Assembly: GCA_029891345.1 (NCBI GenBank)
Contig: CM057000.1
Coordinates: 127,509,338 to 127,573,337 of the forward strand
Direction: 5' to 3'
Source: Dryococelus australis
Taxonomy: Eukaryota; Arthropoda; Insecta; Phasmatodea; Phasmatidae
Length of the DNA: 64,000 nt
The notes below the pieces were generated by a model. The model worked only from the letters and a program-made list of their open reading frames with translations. It was not told where the DNA came from and did no database searches. Shown here piece by piece: positions 1 through 11,883 of the stretch; within the stretch, counting starts at the first letter, position 1, and the number at the start of each line of letters is the position of its first letter. The position numbers and the translations under genes were made by a program.

Positions 1-1110
1 TAAGTTACTATGCAAAACGTAACCGTCTTGGTCTCCACTACAATCCCTTACAATGTGTAATGGGAATTTAGACACACTCTATATATACATATGATGCTAT
101 CTGTGTGTTTTCTTTTGTGTCGAACGAGTATGTAGGTTTTATCAGGGTGCTCCCCTATTCTTACATTTAAAATAATACGATGAAAGGCATTCTGTATGCA
201 CAGACTATGCTCTGATCTGTATAAAGAATCGCTTTTGTATAGAAAAATTGCAGTAGTCGTCCGACACCATGAGGTGAACATGATACAGATGGGATCTTCC
301 GCCATACAACGAAGATGAACTGTGAATACAAAGAGCTGTCTTTGACCTCAACGAACATGAAGTTGCGACATGCATCGTCGTCATCTGTTTGTACAACACA
401 ACCTACTTTAGTGCTCTGCGACCCGAAGCCTAATGTTACTGGCTTTTTCCTGAAGTGATCTGCATTCAGGGGTCTTCTTAAAGATTATGTTGCACCGAAT
501 ATCTCAATTATATTAAAAGATCTTTGCTCCTTCCTGACAGATGTGATACCTAATATGCAACACCTACTTATAGATGACCCGTACGTGCTGCTAGATGCGA
601 AAATTTGCCGCAAGATATCCTCTGTAACACCTCGCTGGATAGTGAGTGGTCAGTCCGAGATCTGCCGTGACAATAGAGGAGATCCAGACTTGTTAGCCAC
701 TAACAATGTTATTAAGCAAAGGTTTTACTGTAGTATTTGTCGTACCAGCCTGCGTAGAGACAGAAGTGGTCTCAAAGAGAAGAATGAGGTAAGTAAACTT
801 GAGCTATATGATACGGTTCAAAATCTTCACGTAGTTTAAAAATTCTTTTAACCAAATTTCCCTGTACTCATTGAAACTATCCAGGCCGGCACGCACCACG
901 GGTCCGCGATCGCATGAAGAGAAGCCCTACGTTAGGTTTAACACTTTGTATCATTTTCCATCTTAAAATCCTGGGTGCAGTTCGGGGTGACAGTCCCTCT
1001 ATAACCTGACTGTCTAGTGGCAGCTATCTACTCGTGCGTTCGAGCCGCCCATTAATCGGATCCAGTAACATCATCTAAGGAATGACTGATCGTACTAGAT
1101 AGCCGCCCAG
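1..1110. other. Unassigned single-copy-like DNA
   Basis: No recognisable gene. Open frames here are short (98 codons at most, 543-839) and carry no motif I know. A sequence near 1030-1055 vaguely resembles a tRNA B box but has no matching A box. Confidence 0.5.
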
Positions 1111-1119
1111 CTATGTGGC

Positions 1120-1217
1120 AGTTGCGGAGCATGAGGGGTCAATTGTGGAGAATGAGGGGTCAGTTGCGGAGCATGAGAGGTCAGTTGCGGAGCATGAGGG
1201 GTCAGTTGCGGAACATG
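1120..1217 (+). repeat. 21-bp minisatellite, 4.7 copies
   Basis: Units begin at 1120, 1141, 1162 and 1183, with a partial one at 1204. Each reads roughly AGTTGCGGAGCATGAGGGGT plus C, and unit 2 is the most diverged. Because 21 is a multiple of three, the array reads through in one frame as a seven-residue repeat (VAEHEGS-like). Confidence 0.95.
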
Positions 1218-1222
1218 CAAAG

Positions 1223-1369
1223 CAGATTGCGGAGCTGATTGCGGAGTGGTTTCCGGAGCAGATTGCAGAGCTTGCTGTGTATCGGACTACAAAGAGGATT
1301 GCGGTGCAGATCGCAGAGCGGATTGCGGAGCCGATTGTGAAGCTGATTGCGAACAGATTGAGGAGATGA
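1223..1369 (+). repeat. 12-bp minisatellite, about 12 degenerate copies
   Basis: Units close to CAGATTGCGGAG follow the 21-bp array directly and stay in the same frame, giving four-residue repeats of the QIAE/LIAE/RIAE type before a TGA at 1367-1369. The combined frame from 1115 is 84 codons. It could be a tiny repetitive protein, but there is no splice, promoter or homology support. A simple-sequence expansion is likelier. Related AGGATTG-rich sequence continues to about 1600. Confidence 0.85.
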
Positions 1370-1640
1370 TTGCGTTGTATTTCTGTAGATTGTGGAGGAA
1401 TGTGGAGAATTTCTGTGGACTGCGGAAGATTGCTGTGGATTACAGAGGGGAATGAGGGGAATTGGTAATGATTGGTGAGGAGGAGTATTCGGAGGAGGAC
1501 TGAGGAGGAAGAGTGAAGTGAAGGATTGCAGAGGAGGATTGAATAAAGGATTGAAGAGGCGGATTGAATGAAAGATTGAGGCGGATTGAGGAGTCAGTCG
1601 GCAGGAGTCAGTCTTGGGTGCAGTTAGTCGTTGGTCTGTA
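1370..1640 (+). repeat. G-rich, C-poor degenerate GGATTG/GAGGAG repeat
   Basis: The plus strand is strongly enriched in G over C. Motifs such as GAGGATTG and GAGGAGG recur irregularly. This looks like a decayed continuation of the 12-bp array. Confidence 0.7.
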
Positions 1641-2026
1641 TGGTGGTTCGTTATGACCAGCTGGTAATGGTCAGTTGTTATGGTTGTTATGGATGGCTGT
1701 GTAGTATGGGAAGTTTGTATGGTTTGGGGTTGTTGTTGGCTGGTATTGCCGATTCGTATTTTAAGCTGGTATTGTTGGTTCGTGTGGCTAGAGACATGCG
1801 AACTAAAAAGCCAATAAAACCATTAGTGAGGTAGGTTGCATACTGATCATTGTACCAGGGCCACACACATTCAACTTAGTGGGTGTGTGGTGGTTGGATT
1901 GTTGGGGTCGAGAGGAGTGAGGGTGGTGTTACGTTTTAAGTTCTTTTAATTTTTTTAATTTTAGATTTTTTAAATTTATTTTATTTTCACTATTGTTTCT
2001 CCATTTTACGTTTTCAAGTTTCTTTG
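1641..2026. other. T-rich unassigned DNA
   Basis: Irregular GGTTGTTATGG-type phrases run to about 1720, followed by T-rich sequence. No gene is seen. Confidence 0.4.
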
Positions 2027-2720
2027 GTCCAAGTTCAAGGTCGACTACAGCCAACATCGTGGTCGGAGTCGCCAATGTATTTTTTACCTTGATTTTTACT
2101 ATTGATTTTTGGATTTTTAGAAATGTTTTCGTTTTTTATTGATTAGGAGTGTTGGAAGGATGGTAAGGAGGGCGGATGTTAAAACAATATGATTAACTGT
2201 TGAGAGATAGGTAGTACTTATACAGGACATGGTGCGGGTAGACCTATGAAAATGTAAGCTATTTTTTATAACTTCTATACTTCTTTCATAAATTTCAAAA
2301 TCCTTTTTAAATAATATTTTTGGAAACTTTGGGATTTTTTTTATTTTTGGAATTTTTTCAGTTGGTGGTTATTTTTTTCTGTTGGGGGGGGGGGTGGTTA
2401 AGTCCATTCAAAGTAATGGTCACGGGGTCAAATTCAAGGTCTTGGGTCCAGCTCAAGGTCACTGGTAACTTGGATCCAATATGATGGTTATGAGATGTTA
2501 ACATGGTGGCCGATCGGCTCCGGTGAAGATCTTATATGAGTTTTTGGAAGTTTTCAAAATAACTTTGTGATTTTTTTTTTTTTTTTTTTGAAATTTTTGG
2601 AAATATTTGGATTCAAGGTCAAATGTTAAGGTCAAGGTCACCGAAATCCAACATGGTGACTAAATAGGCTCACGGGACCAGAATGGTGGACTGTCAGCTG
2701 TGACTCAAGATTCTGGACCC
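2027..2720 (+). repeat. Dispersed AAGGTCA-motif repeat region
   Basis: TCAAGGTC occurs at about 2035, 2434, 2453, 2613 and 2632; the last three are exact TCAAGGTCA. Phrases like CCAACATGGTGGC recur around them, for example near 2500 and 2650. I read this as a degenerate interspersed repeat. The nonamer is also the extended half-site bound by FTZ-F1/ERR-type nuclear receptors, but function is not implied by sequence alone. Confidence 0.6.
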
Positions 2721-2859
2721 TGTGTTACGATTTGGCATTTCCTATGCCTATAAAACCAATATGGTCGCCACTGCTATGCCCTCGAAAAGCGACCCTCCAA
2801 ATCCCTCCTGCTGGATCGGAAAGTGCCTTTATGAGGCTCTTTCTTACAAGCGGAAGGTT

Positions 2860-3075
2860 CTGGGATGTTTTAAAAAAAAAAAATTGGGAAATTTTAAATG
2901 AAAAGGGAAATTTGAGGGGAAAAGGGAAATGTTGCGTGAAGGAAGGAAATCATGAGAGGGAAAAGGGAAATGTTAAAGGGAAGAAAGGAATTTTTGAGCG
3001 AAGAAAATAGTTGATTTTGAGGGGAAGAACGGGAAAGTTTGACTATAAAATGACCGCCGGCCGTCAGGAAAAACA
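2860..3075 (+). repeat. GGGAAA-rich degenerate repeat
   Basis: A purine-rich run repeats AAAAGGGAAAT-like units with a weak period. Similar sequence recurs near 57575-57725, where it is also next to a GCCGCCGG-type phrase, so this is probably a dispersed family rather than isolated low complexity. The open frames on both strands are products of the biased composition. Confidence 0.65.
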
Positions 3076-3099
3076 GAGCATGAACAGCTCTGAGCTCTT

Positions 3100-3880
3100 G
3101 TCCCGGGTCCCATTGGCCCAAATTGCCCATAATCATACTACTAATATACAAGAAAAGACGTATACCATTGCTTAATATGACTTACAAGAGACGTTCAGTG
3201 ATTGGTTTGAATGCACAGTATAGAATTTCAAATTTTCGGAGATCATCTAGTGAATTGTACACAAACAAGCATTGATCATTGATTTTTTACACGGTTTGCG
3301 CATTTTAAGAAGCTTTATCCTCTCACATATCGATTCTTTAAAAGTCTCCTGGAGCTTTAGATTATCTATATGCATTACCAATAATTTATAAATGCGATGC
3401 AAATATGTGACATAAAAGTAACCCTGTAAGTTTAACAATGAGTGTCCCGAAGTAAAGTTACGCATTTCGCAAATTTCAGTTCCTTATTAAGAAATCCTGA
3501 GGGCCTTGTAACACCTTTAAATGTACATCTTGTGTCCATGTAATTAACATCTGTTTTATTTTTTTATTTTCACACTTCTATTCAGACATAATATTTTATG
3601 TACATTCACATGTTAATATTTCTCACATACGTTACCCATGAAATTTTCTTTTATTTATTTTCTTTTGTTTTATTTTTCACAAGTAGGATTTTTAATTTAG
3701 ATGTAAGATTACAATACATTTTGTTTAATTTGATTAGGTTGATAGTTTTCATTTTCGTATTTGTATATGTGTAAATAATTATATTTGATTTTTGGTCATG
3801 TTTTCGTGAATGCTTCAGGGCTTATAATTTTTTTTTGCAGTATTGTGTGTGACCTCTTATTTTATTTAATATTAGTAGTT
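3100..3880. other. AT-rich unassigned DNA
   Basis: T-rich sequence with frequent TTTTATTTT runs. No gene, tRNA or repeat structure is recognised. Confidence 0.5.
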
Positions 3881-3884
3881 AGGC

Positions 3885-4075
3885 CGTTGAAAGTGGTTCA
3901 TGTGGGAGGTTTTGGAAGTCCACGGGTTTAAATCCCGACTGTTGATTGGCTGACTAGTGTCAGCCGATAGAGCTTAACGCTCTCTCCACATCCAGCTTCC
4001 GAGTTCGGACGTAGGATAGGACCCTCGCTCGTACGTGGGTTAATCGGAAGGCTTTTATCTAGTATTTAGGGTGTT
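3885..4075 (+). mobile_element. Possible tRNA-derived SINE fragment
   Basis: A B-box-like element CGGGTTTAAATCCCG lies at about 3923-3937, and the following 140 bp are more GC-rich than their surroundings. The expected A box upstream is not convincing, so this is a partial or decayed SINE at best. Confidence 0.45.
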
Positions 4076-4739
4076 AGAAACTTCCCCCGACATCTTTTAA
4101 TGTGATTTTGTTACCAGCAATTAAGTGAGAGCTGATGATCACCCCTTTTGCTAAGTATCTAGATGTTTAGGAGGTAGAAGTTTTCTGTACGTCGTATACG
4201 CAAAAGAAGATATTATTACAAGTTTAAGCACCCTGTCCTGTCCATAATTTTCTACGAGAGTAACATACGCCGAGACATGTCCTGACGTTAAAGCTGATTT
4301 CCTACTACGAGATATGTCTACGTGACCAGATAAGATGCCTAGTCGCCATCTACTTTTTGTGGCGTTTTTCTACGGTCATAACGTCTAGAACAATTCCCGC
4401 TATTGCTTTTTCAGTGCATAGTAAATTTAGTTTAATTTTACTACGGCAAACCTAGAGAAAGATTTGAATGCTTCACTGAGCTAGGCTATTGAACTGAAAA
4501 CATTAAAGTTTTGTATTGAACACTGTTAGTTGTGGAACAGTAATATTTTACTTTTAGAGGTTTATACGATTGAGACGCTGGCAAACTTACACGTACGCTA
4601 TGGTAGTGGCAAAGCAAATTAGGTGCAACCACTTTCAGCAATTTTAGGTTGTTATTCCTGTCTTCTAGCATCTGAATATCGCCATCAGAATTTGTAACTT
4701 AGTTTTAAGTAGGGCCTACTAAATTTGAAAATGTAACTT

Positions 4740-4897
4740 TAAAGGGCTTTTTAACGTCCCCCGGTTTTATGCTTGAAAGCTTAGCAGGGGACAGCTTACA
4801 GATTAACTTTTAACCTAACTTAAATTAACACCCATTCCTTACCCGGGATTCGAACTCAGAGCCTCTCGCGCCAACCGACTGCGCCACGGGAGGTCGA
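4740..4897 (-). mobile_element. tRNA-derived SINE, minus strand
   Basis: Read on the minus strand, the head contains an A box (TGGCGCAGTCGG, about 4878-4889) and a B box (GAGTTCGAATCCC, about 4845-4858). These are RNA polymerase III promoter elements of tRNA type. The distance between them is too short for a complete anticodon arm, so this is a SINE head with a deleted arm and not a working tRNA gene. The body runs toward lower coordinates to about 4740, where a G/C-rich turn gives way to AT-rich sequence. Confidence 0.75.
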
Positions 4898-5790
4898 CGT
4901 TAAGTACTAAAGTTTGCACAGAATATGTATTGATAAATCATAAATAAAATACAAAGAGCAAACAGAACGGTCGCCAATGTAGCCCACATTTGTGTAGTTT
5001 AAGAGTCTTCTTGCCGTTTGACCTTTCATTTTTCATTGATGCCAGTTATTAATATTTTTCTACTCTGTGTTATGTTGCCACGTACGCAAATTGTATACTT
5101 ATATAATGGTATGCTTATTGAAGGTGTGAGTCGTGGCAAGTCAGGTTTACTGCCAGCCTGGGTGTAATCCGGGCATTAACTAGCAACTATATAGCCGAAG
5201 TTTACACTGTCACACAGCTGCACTGGTATTTGTTATGCAATTTACTACACCTCACATTACATGAGTTGGTTTGATGTATTTATTAATTTGGTTTCGATTT
5301 ATATGAGTGAAGCACTCTTAAAAATTCATCACTGTTACGCCACTATAGTCCATTAACGCTTTCTTCGGCCTTTTGGTATCGAACCTTCGAAAAATTACCC
5401 TTGTCGTAATATGTCAACCTGTTTTTTCAATAACTTGTATTCCATCAATATTTACCACTGTGATTAACTTTAGATTACTGTACTATTTAATTAATGAAAC
5501 TTTACATTGTTATCTTATAACTTGTTATATTCATTTCGTATTAAACATGAATTAACAACAGCGAGAGCAACGACGTGTTGGCAACGGCCGGTAAGAAATA
5601 GTTCAGTCAAAATATTTTTTAACCTCGTTTTTATGTATACTATTTGTAAGGTAAACGTTGCCAACTGATATATTTGTATTGTTAGATAGCATTGATGGAA
5701 ACGCATTTCATTGCTGCAATTAAAAATATCCACGCAAATTCCCGTGTGTAGGCAGGTGTTTTTTTCCCCCGTCCGGAATAAAGGTTCAAT
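4898..5790. other. AT-rich unassigned DNA
   Basis: No gene or structured repeat is recognised. Frames reach only about 70 codons. Confidence 0.5.
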
Positions 5791-5798
5791 AAGCGAAG

Positions 5799-5873
5799 CG
5801 TGTCGCTCTCTCTCTTTTTATCTCTGTCTCTCTCTTCACTCTCTCGCTCTCTCTCGCTCTCTCTCTCTCTCGG
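5799..5873 (+). repeat. Interrupted (TC)n microsatellite
   Basis: Runs of CTCTCT are broken by TCGCTCTC and TCACTCTC variants over about 75 bp. Confidence 0.9.
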
Positions 5874-5879
5874 GAAGAT

Positions 5880-8640
5880 CGTACCACCTGTGTAGGAAAG
5901 GTATACATTTTGTTATTTCTAATTTCAGCACATTTCATACTAATTACAGCAACAATAATGATGTTTTAGATTGTAATTTACAACTGAAACGAGATTTTAT
6001 TGTTTAAATACGAATTATGTTGTATTTAGATGCAACGACATATTTTAGATGCGATGGCGCGACACAGCTCGTTGCGCGACACTTATAAATCCAGAGGTTG
6101 GCAGACGTGGCCTAGCCACGTGCTTGTCCCAATATGGCGGGCGTGCCGTTTTCATAGTGCCTTACGATTGCCAGTGGTTTGTGGCGACATGACAATGAGA
6201 CGGCATGTTTCTGAACGAAACGTCAAGTTCGTACTCGTGTTTTTGAAACATCCTAGGGAAGTTACAATGTCGTGATTAATATGTGTTTCCAGGACAGAGA
6301 TAATTACTATACTGTAACGAGTGTTGTGATCGTCGCGTGCGTAAGGGCGTAGCCGCCATTTCCGTCTATGGGGGCTGTGTTGTAATCGTTGCGCACAGGC
6401 CAGATGTGTGTGGATTTCAAATATGTGCAAAGTTTATACGTTTTAACCACGAACTAATGTTATGACGAAGTTAGTTATTTATATCCACGTCTGTTAATCA
6501 CAACGTTGTACCTTAGCGCTAGGTGTTTGAAACACAGTTGTGAAACGAGCTTACGTTTATGTGATTTGAATGTCTGCCACAGTCCCAAAAACAATACTAA
6601 GCCCAGCCAGATAAATTTAAATAAATAATAAATTAAATCTACAGACCAGTAAGTACCAATGCATGTAAATATTAGCGGAATAAATGTTACGGTAGGCCTA
6701 TGTGTTTGCATATTCACTACTCTCTTTTATGTTTGTCGATGCCGTAGTACAATAAATAAGCGACACGCGTTGTGTGCTTGAATTTACTGTGTCGTTTCGT
6801 TGGACTGGTTGTCCCTTCCTTTAAATGTTTATTCCAAACGCATATTAATAACAACAGGTTAAATACTACTGTCGTTTCCGCCACAGTTGTAACAAACACC
6901 ATCGTGGCTAAATATTAAAGTGTATCGTGTGTAACAAATAGTTATAAAGCCGACCTAAATATTGTTATAGGCCTAAATTGTGAACATTCGTAGGAAATAT
7001 GACAGCATTCTTTGAACAGCTGTAAACAGCAATGGATGCATTTGGCAGTTGTGAAAGTAGAAGTCACATGGCAGTGTTTATGTTTACGTGTAGCGGAAGG
7101 ATGCATAATCAGTAACCAAAAGTAGAAATCTAGCAGGGTTTCATAAAATGCCGAAGTTATCGTGAATCAACTATACAATAACCTCCGCGATCGTGCGTGT
7201 CATAGGCAGATTCGTTCGGGCTGGACTCACTGAAGCTAATCTGCATAACCGAAGGCATATTTATACAAGCATATGCTAGCATAATTTTATTGGGAGTGAG
7301 AGCTAACGACTGGTTGCAGTCTGCATACATTCATGTTCATTGTGAGGACCCAGCCAATTAATCTGCTTAGGCAACTGTCACGCATAACCCCATGTTAAGC
7401 CACAGAGTGCAAATATATTCACTTCAGACCACCGCTCTAGTCACCTATTTAACTTATGTAACGCTGCTCTACATTTGTGCAATACTTTACAGCCTCTGAC
7501 TTGATATCAACTGGAAACAATCTGACAATTGTCGTCGCAAGATGGTAGTATTAGTTTGTGACGCGGAAACTACAGCCGTGGCACCGAAAATGTCCTACTT
7601 TCAGAATGATTCATACATTAAAATATTCTTTCTTCACAAGTTGCACATAACGTTTTGATTTAAAACTAATCCTTAAACTGCGATTAAATCAACGAGAACT
7701 GGAAACTAATGAACAATGAAACCATTTCAGTACACAAGAAAAGAAAATATATTTGTTGATCTGACATTAAAATTAGTTTCGTAAGAAATTATTTCCACGC
7801 ATATTTTGTAAAGGAATATTTAAAGTGATATTTAATAGGATGTAGTCGTAAACACGTACTTAAATTTCTTACTTTCACTCAAAATCTCTATGGCTGCTGT
7901 CGTTCTGTCTTGGAATTATTTTATTAAACCAAATACTTTAGGCGACACTCTAAGGAGATGTTCACAAGTTTACCATTCAAAATAAATACGTGTTTTGACA
8001 AAGCACTAGTGGTAAACCTTTATTCCCACACATCCATGGTGGCTTTACTGCGTGTGTTAAGGAAAGAGTCACGTACGTTGTGCGGTTCTGAACGTTGTAA
8101 ATTAGGACATCTATATTTTCGTCCTGTTTATGATAAATTTCCCATCGTATAGGTTAAAATCTTCCATTACAACAGATAAAGTTTATGGGAAAAGAAGTAT
8201 TTTTATCGTTCAGAGAAAGATCTTAAAATCCACGTTACACACCAAAAAAATAGCCGGCGTTCAATAACAAAAATATGTTGCACTGTTTTGCGCAAAAACA
8301 TAAAAAAACAGTAGCCCCTCCATGACTTAAACTTCTTACAAACCACTTGTTTATTATACTATGCTCTTAATGTAAATCACGCGAAAAATTTTGCGGAACC
8401 CATTACATCTCCGGCATCCCCAGTGATTCCATGCCAAAAAAGTCCATAAATTCACAATTAATCTCAAATGTCGGGTAACTCTGTTATATTATTGACGGGC
8501 AATCTCATGATGCCAGAAAGAATAGATAACTGTTTGAGGAAAATCTTATATTTTTAATTATAACTTAACAGTACCCGTACACTATTATTTCTATTCCAGT
8601 GAATAGCTGAAAAGAGAAAACTTACAGTTATGTTTTTCTG
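5880..8640. other. Unassigned DNA, part moderately GC-rich
   Basis: Around 6030-6400 there are scattered CpGs and overlapping frames on both strands (81 codons at 6030-6275 plus; 92 codons at 6152-6430 minus). Neither shows a known domain. The remainder is AT-rich without a recognisable gene or repeat. Confidence 0.4.
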
Positions 8641-8675
8641 TCTTTTGTAAAAAAAAAAAAAAAATTAGCATTTGC

Positions 8676-8962
8676 ATCTGCGTAGATACCTGATCATTTT
8701 ATAAGTAATTTCTCTTGTAATGTTTGGTATTTCTTTACTGCAAAGAACCTTGATTTGTTTTCTGAAAACCATTTTATTTTCCAAACTTACAACGAGGAAA
8801 AGTCAGCATATTGTGTCTGCGTAGATATCTGCAGTGTACTATCGTTTTATCATTACGTAAGATATTTCTCTTTTAATGTTTGATAGTTCTATACTGCAAA
8901 AAGAAAGAAGCTGGATTTGTTTTCAGAAAAAGATTTCCTTTAGCAAACTTCCAACGTAGGAA
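8676..8962 (+). repeat. Diverged tandem duplication, about 140-bp unit
   Basis: Unit 1 (8676-8801) and unit 2 (8815-8962) share in order TCTGCGTAGATA, TTTCTCTTGTAATGTTTG-like, TACTGCAAA, ATTTGTTTTCTGAAAA-like and CAAACTT-CAACG. Several small indels separate the units, so the duplication is old. Confidence 0.8.
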
Positions 8963-10925
8963 ATTTCATCCTGAGCATGTACTTGCTTTGTCTGCAACAT
9001 GAAATCCCTAAGTTACTTCTCCGGATCCGAGGGTAATTTGTATCCGCTTCAAAGCAAAGACACGACTGAGAACTGTGGACATTGAGACGAATGAGCATGT
9101 GTTCTGCACACGACTCTGCTAGGCTAATCGCTTTCCCTGAACACAAACTAAAAGCGGGTTGCGTCTGTGTCGCTAGTACAAATAGAATGAACCGCCGCCT
9201 GCTGTGGTCTCACCTGCTCTGTACCGTAATGTTTGCAGAGCACACTAGATGCTTATCCTTCCTGCTTACATAACCACTTTGACTGCACGACCAACGTAAG
9301 ACTGTTCATTTTTTCAATTCCTTTTGCTACGCACAGATTTTCTTGTGAAAATAATAATTCATCATATGTGATGTAAAAACTTAGATTTTCAAGTTGGTCG
9401 TGATTAAAAAAAAAAAAAAAAAAACATAAGTTCGCCGTTTAACCTCAGTAATAATTTTAAAGAATTTTTTAATTTTTTTTTTTACATACAGAGCTAGCAT
9501 TGTAGTAAAATCATTATAATACTATAGGACTAAAACTCTATATATACACTTAACGAAGACAGGACAACTTCCAATTAAATTTCTAAACTTTCAGGCAGTA
9601 AAAATTATTGACCTAAAATACAACAAAGTGATTAGCATTGCGCGAGACAAATAAACTGGAGAGAGAAAAAAAATAATTGGGGCCTCTAGAGCTTAAAAAT
9701 TTAATGACGTTACAAATTGTATACCGCCAGCAGTTAAGAATGTCCGAGGATAGTGGAAACGTACTGCTGGCATAAATATTGCAAATAATTTCTGCCGCGC
9801 GCAATTAACAGAAGCGACCTCGGCGAACTGTGTAATTAAAAAAATTTGAAATAATTTATAACATTGAACAAATAAAAAAAATTCCTTTTTTTTTTTTTTC
9901 AGCAAAGAATCACTGGCTGAATATTTTGGTCACCACGAAGCTACTATCATTTTTAAAATTGTTATAATATGTCCATCATGATATCAGTTGATCGTTTGGA
10001 GGATATTTCAGTGAAACAAAACCTCCGTGGGTAGTTCATGCTGCCCAAAGAAAAATGCACCTAATTTTCGCAACACTCGTTGGTTCGCTCAGCTACCGAT
10101 CGGATTATAAATTGTATGAGTTGTCGTACACCTTAAATTTTTTTAATGATTTAAATAATTCTATACTTTAAAACCGCTAATCCCATTTTCTGCGAGACCA
10201 AACAGCTGCGTACAGCAAGATTTTATGAAAATCTCCATGTGCTCTTCTCATCATAAAACACATACAAAGTAATGTCAGTTACAAAACAGATTCTCTATAG
10301 AACGTGTGTAGTAAATTTCTATAGCCTCTTGTGTGGTTACATATCTGACTGGCGTGGCTCTTTTAAATCATGGTTATTTTTTAAATTTATGTTGTTGAAA
10401 TATAATATTTTCCAGAAATTAATCTCTTAAGTATATTACAAAAATATTGGAGGCCTGAAATTATTTGACATTTAACTATATTTTTATTGTATCCTTTCCC
10501 ATTGTATTACAGGCGCTAATATGTTTGGTACTAATATAAAATTGAAATTAAAATTCTCTACAGTAAATCATTTACTGTTAAATTTGTTTTATAGCTTTTT
10601 TTTGGCTTGAATAGTGCCGTTTACAGATGCCGTTTTCCTTGTATTGGCGCAAATTTAATCATAAATGAATTTAAATTTCATCTTGCAAACATTCAATGGC
10701 AAATTCTGTTTGAAATTATTCTTCTCGCCTGTTGCAGGATCAACGTGACCAAATTAATCCATTCATGAGTGACCTATTTCTCTTATCGTGAAGTTACAGC
10801 CAATTTTGTTGCGTCAGTCTAGAGGAATGAACGGTGAAGTGAGATAAAATAGTCGGAAATTAAAAGAAGAATGAAGACAAAGGAGTGAACTTGAATATGT
10901 TTTGATATACCATCTGCAGACTATA
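8963..10925. other. AT-rich unassigned DNA with poly-A/T runs
   Basis: Homopolymer A runs lie near 9405 and T runs near 9473 and 9885. There is no gene. Frames stop within about 70 codons. Confidence 0.5.
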
Positions 10926-11170
10926 GGTGGTGATAACCACATAAGGGTTAGCATCACCCACAATATTGTATTCTTTCACTAACTGCTAATTTTATGTAAA
11001 TGTGAAGTAAAACTTTACATATTTCATTACAGAAGTTTACCTATTTACCTAGCCCTGTTGTAGAGATATAAATTCGTAACGATCAATGTATAATTTTAGC
11101 ACAAATAGCAAGATAAAAAATTTAAAATATAAATCCGTGCCTCCCATTTTACAACTACCGAATAGAACGT

Positions 11171-11412
11171 ATAGGCTGTTCACGGTAAAATGAGCATTTT
11201 TGAGACCCTAGTTACTTGTTTTATTTTTTCAGCCATTTTTTATCTTTGAACTAATTTTTAAAATAAATATCTCCATATACGTAATATACACAGCGTGTAG
11301 ATTCCACCGCACCCAGAAATTAATGGTTTAGGCTAAAATAAAACATATTTATAGAATATTATTCCAAATAAGAGGGCTAGCAAAAATGCTCACTTTACCG
11401 TGAATAGCCTAT
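11171..11412 (+). mobile_element. MITE family B, complete copy
   Basis: A 242-bp non-autonomous DNA transposon. The left end ATAGGCTGTTCACGGTAAAA and the right end, read inverted, ATAGGCTATTCACGGTAAAG pair over about 30 bp, and both edges abut TA. There is no coding capacity. A second copy at 38555-38792 shares the interior (TTCAGCCATTTTT-like block, TTAATGG, GGCTAAAATAAAA). TA flanks and short TIRs point to mobilisation by a Tc1/mariner-superfamily transposase, which is inference. Confidence 0.9.
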
Positions 11413-11534
11413 AGTTGAAATTACGCAAAAAAAAAATGTTAAAGAGTTCGTAAAATATAAATTTTTTGAAGTCGAGCGTTTGAAATATTTAATTTAAAAC
11501 TGAAATTACGACAAAAATAATAAATTCTACGTAA

Positions 11535-11883
11535 GTCATGAATTCGATGTCATTCTGGACATGCTGGTATCAACATGACGAAACACGTATCATCACCGGG
11601 TTCAGTTTACCTTTCCTGAAGTCATGAATTCGATGTCATTCTGGACATGCTGGTATCAACATGACGAAACACGTATCATCACCGTGTTCAGTTTACCTTT
11701 CCTGAAGTCATGAATTCGATGTCATTCTGGACATGCTGGCATCAACATGACGAAACACGTATCATCACCGTGTTCAGTTTACCTTTCCTGAAGTCATGAA
11801 TTCGATGTCATTCTGGACATGCTGGTATCAACATGACGAAACACGTATCATCGCCGTGTTCAGTTTACCTTTCCTGAAGTCAT
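11535..11883 (+). repeat. 86-bp tandem array, four copies
   Basis: Units start at 11535, 11621, 11707 and 11793, with a five-base stub of a fifth. They are nearly identical, differing by single bases (CACCGGG versus CACCGTG; GGTATC versus GGCATC; ATCATCA versus ATCATCG), so the expansion is recent. Each unit contains AACACG and, nine bases on, CGTGTT, a small potential hairpin that the CGGGTT variant in unit 1 spoils. No open frame spans it. Confidence 0.97.

Noticed and set aside
970..1060. tRNA-derived SINE
   Set aside because: A weak B-box-like GCGTTCGAGCC occurs without a credible A box at the right distance.
4835..4897. Functional tRNA gene
   Set aside because: A and B boxes are present but the spacing leaves no room for an anticodon arm, and a SINE-like body follows.
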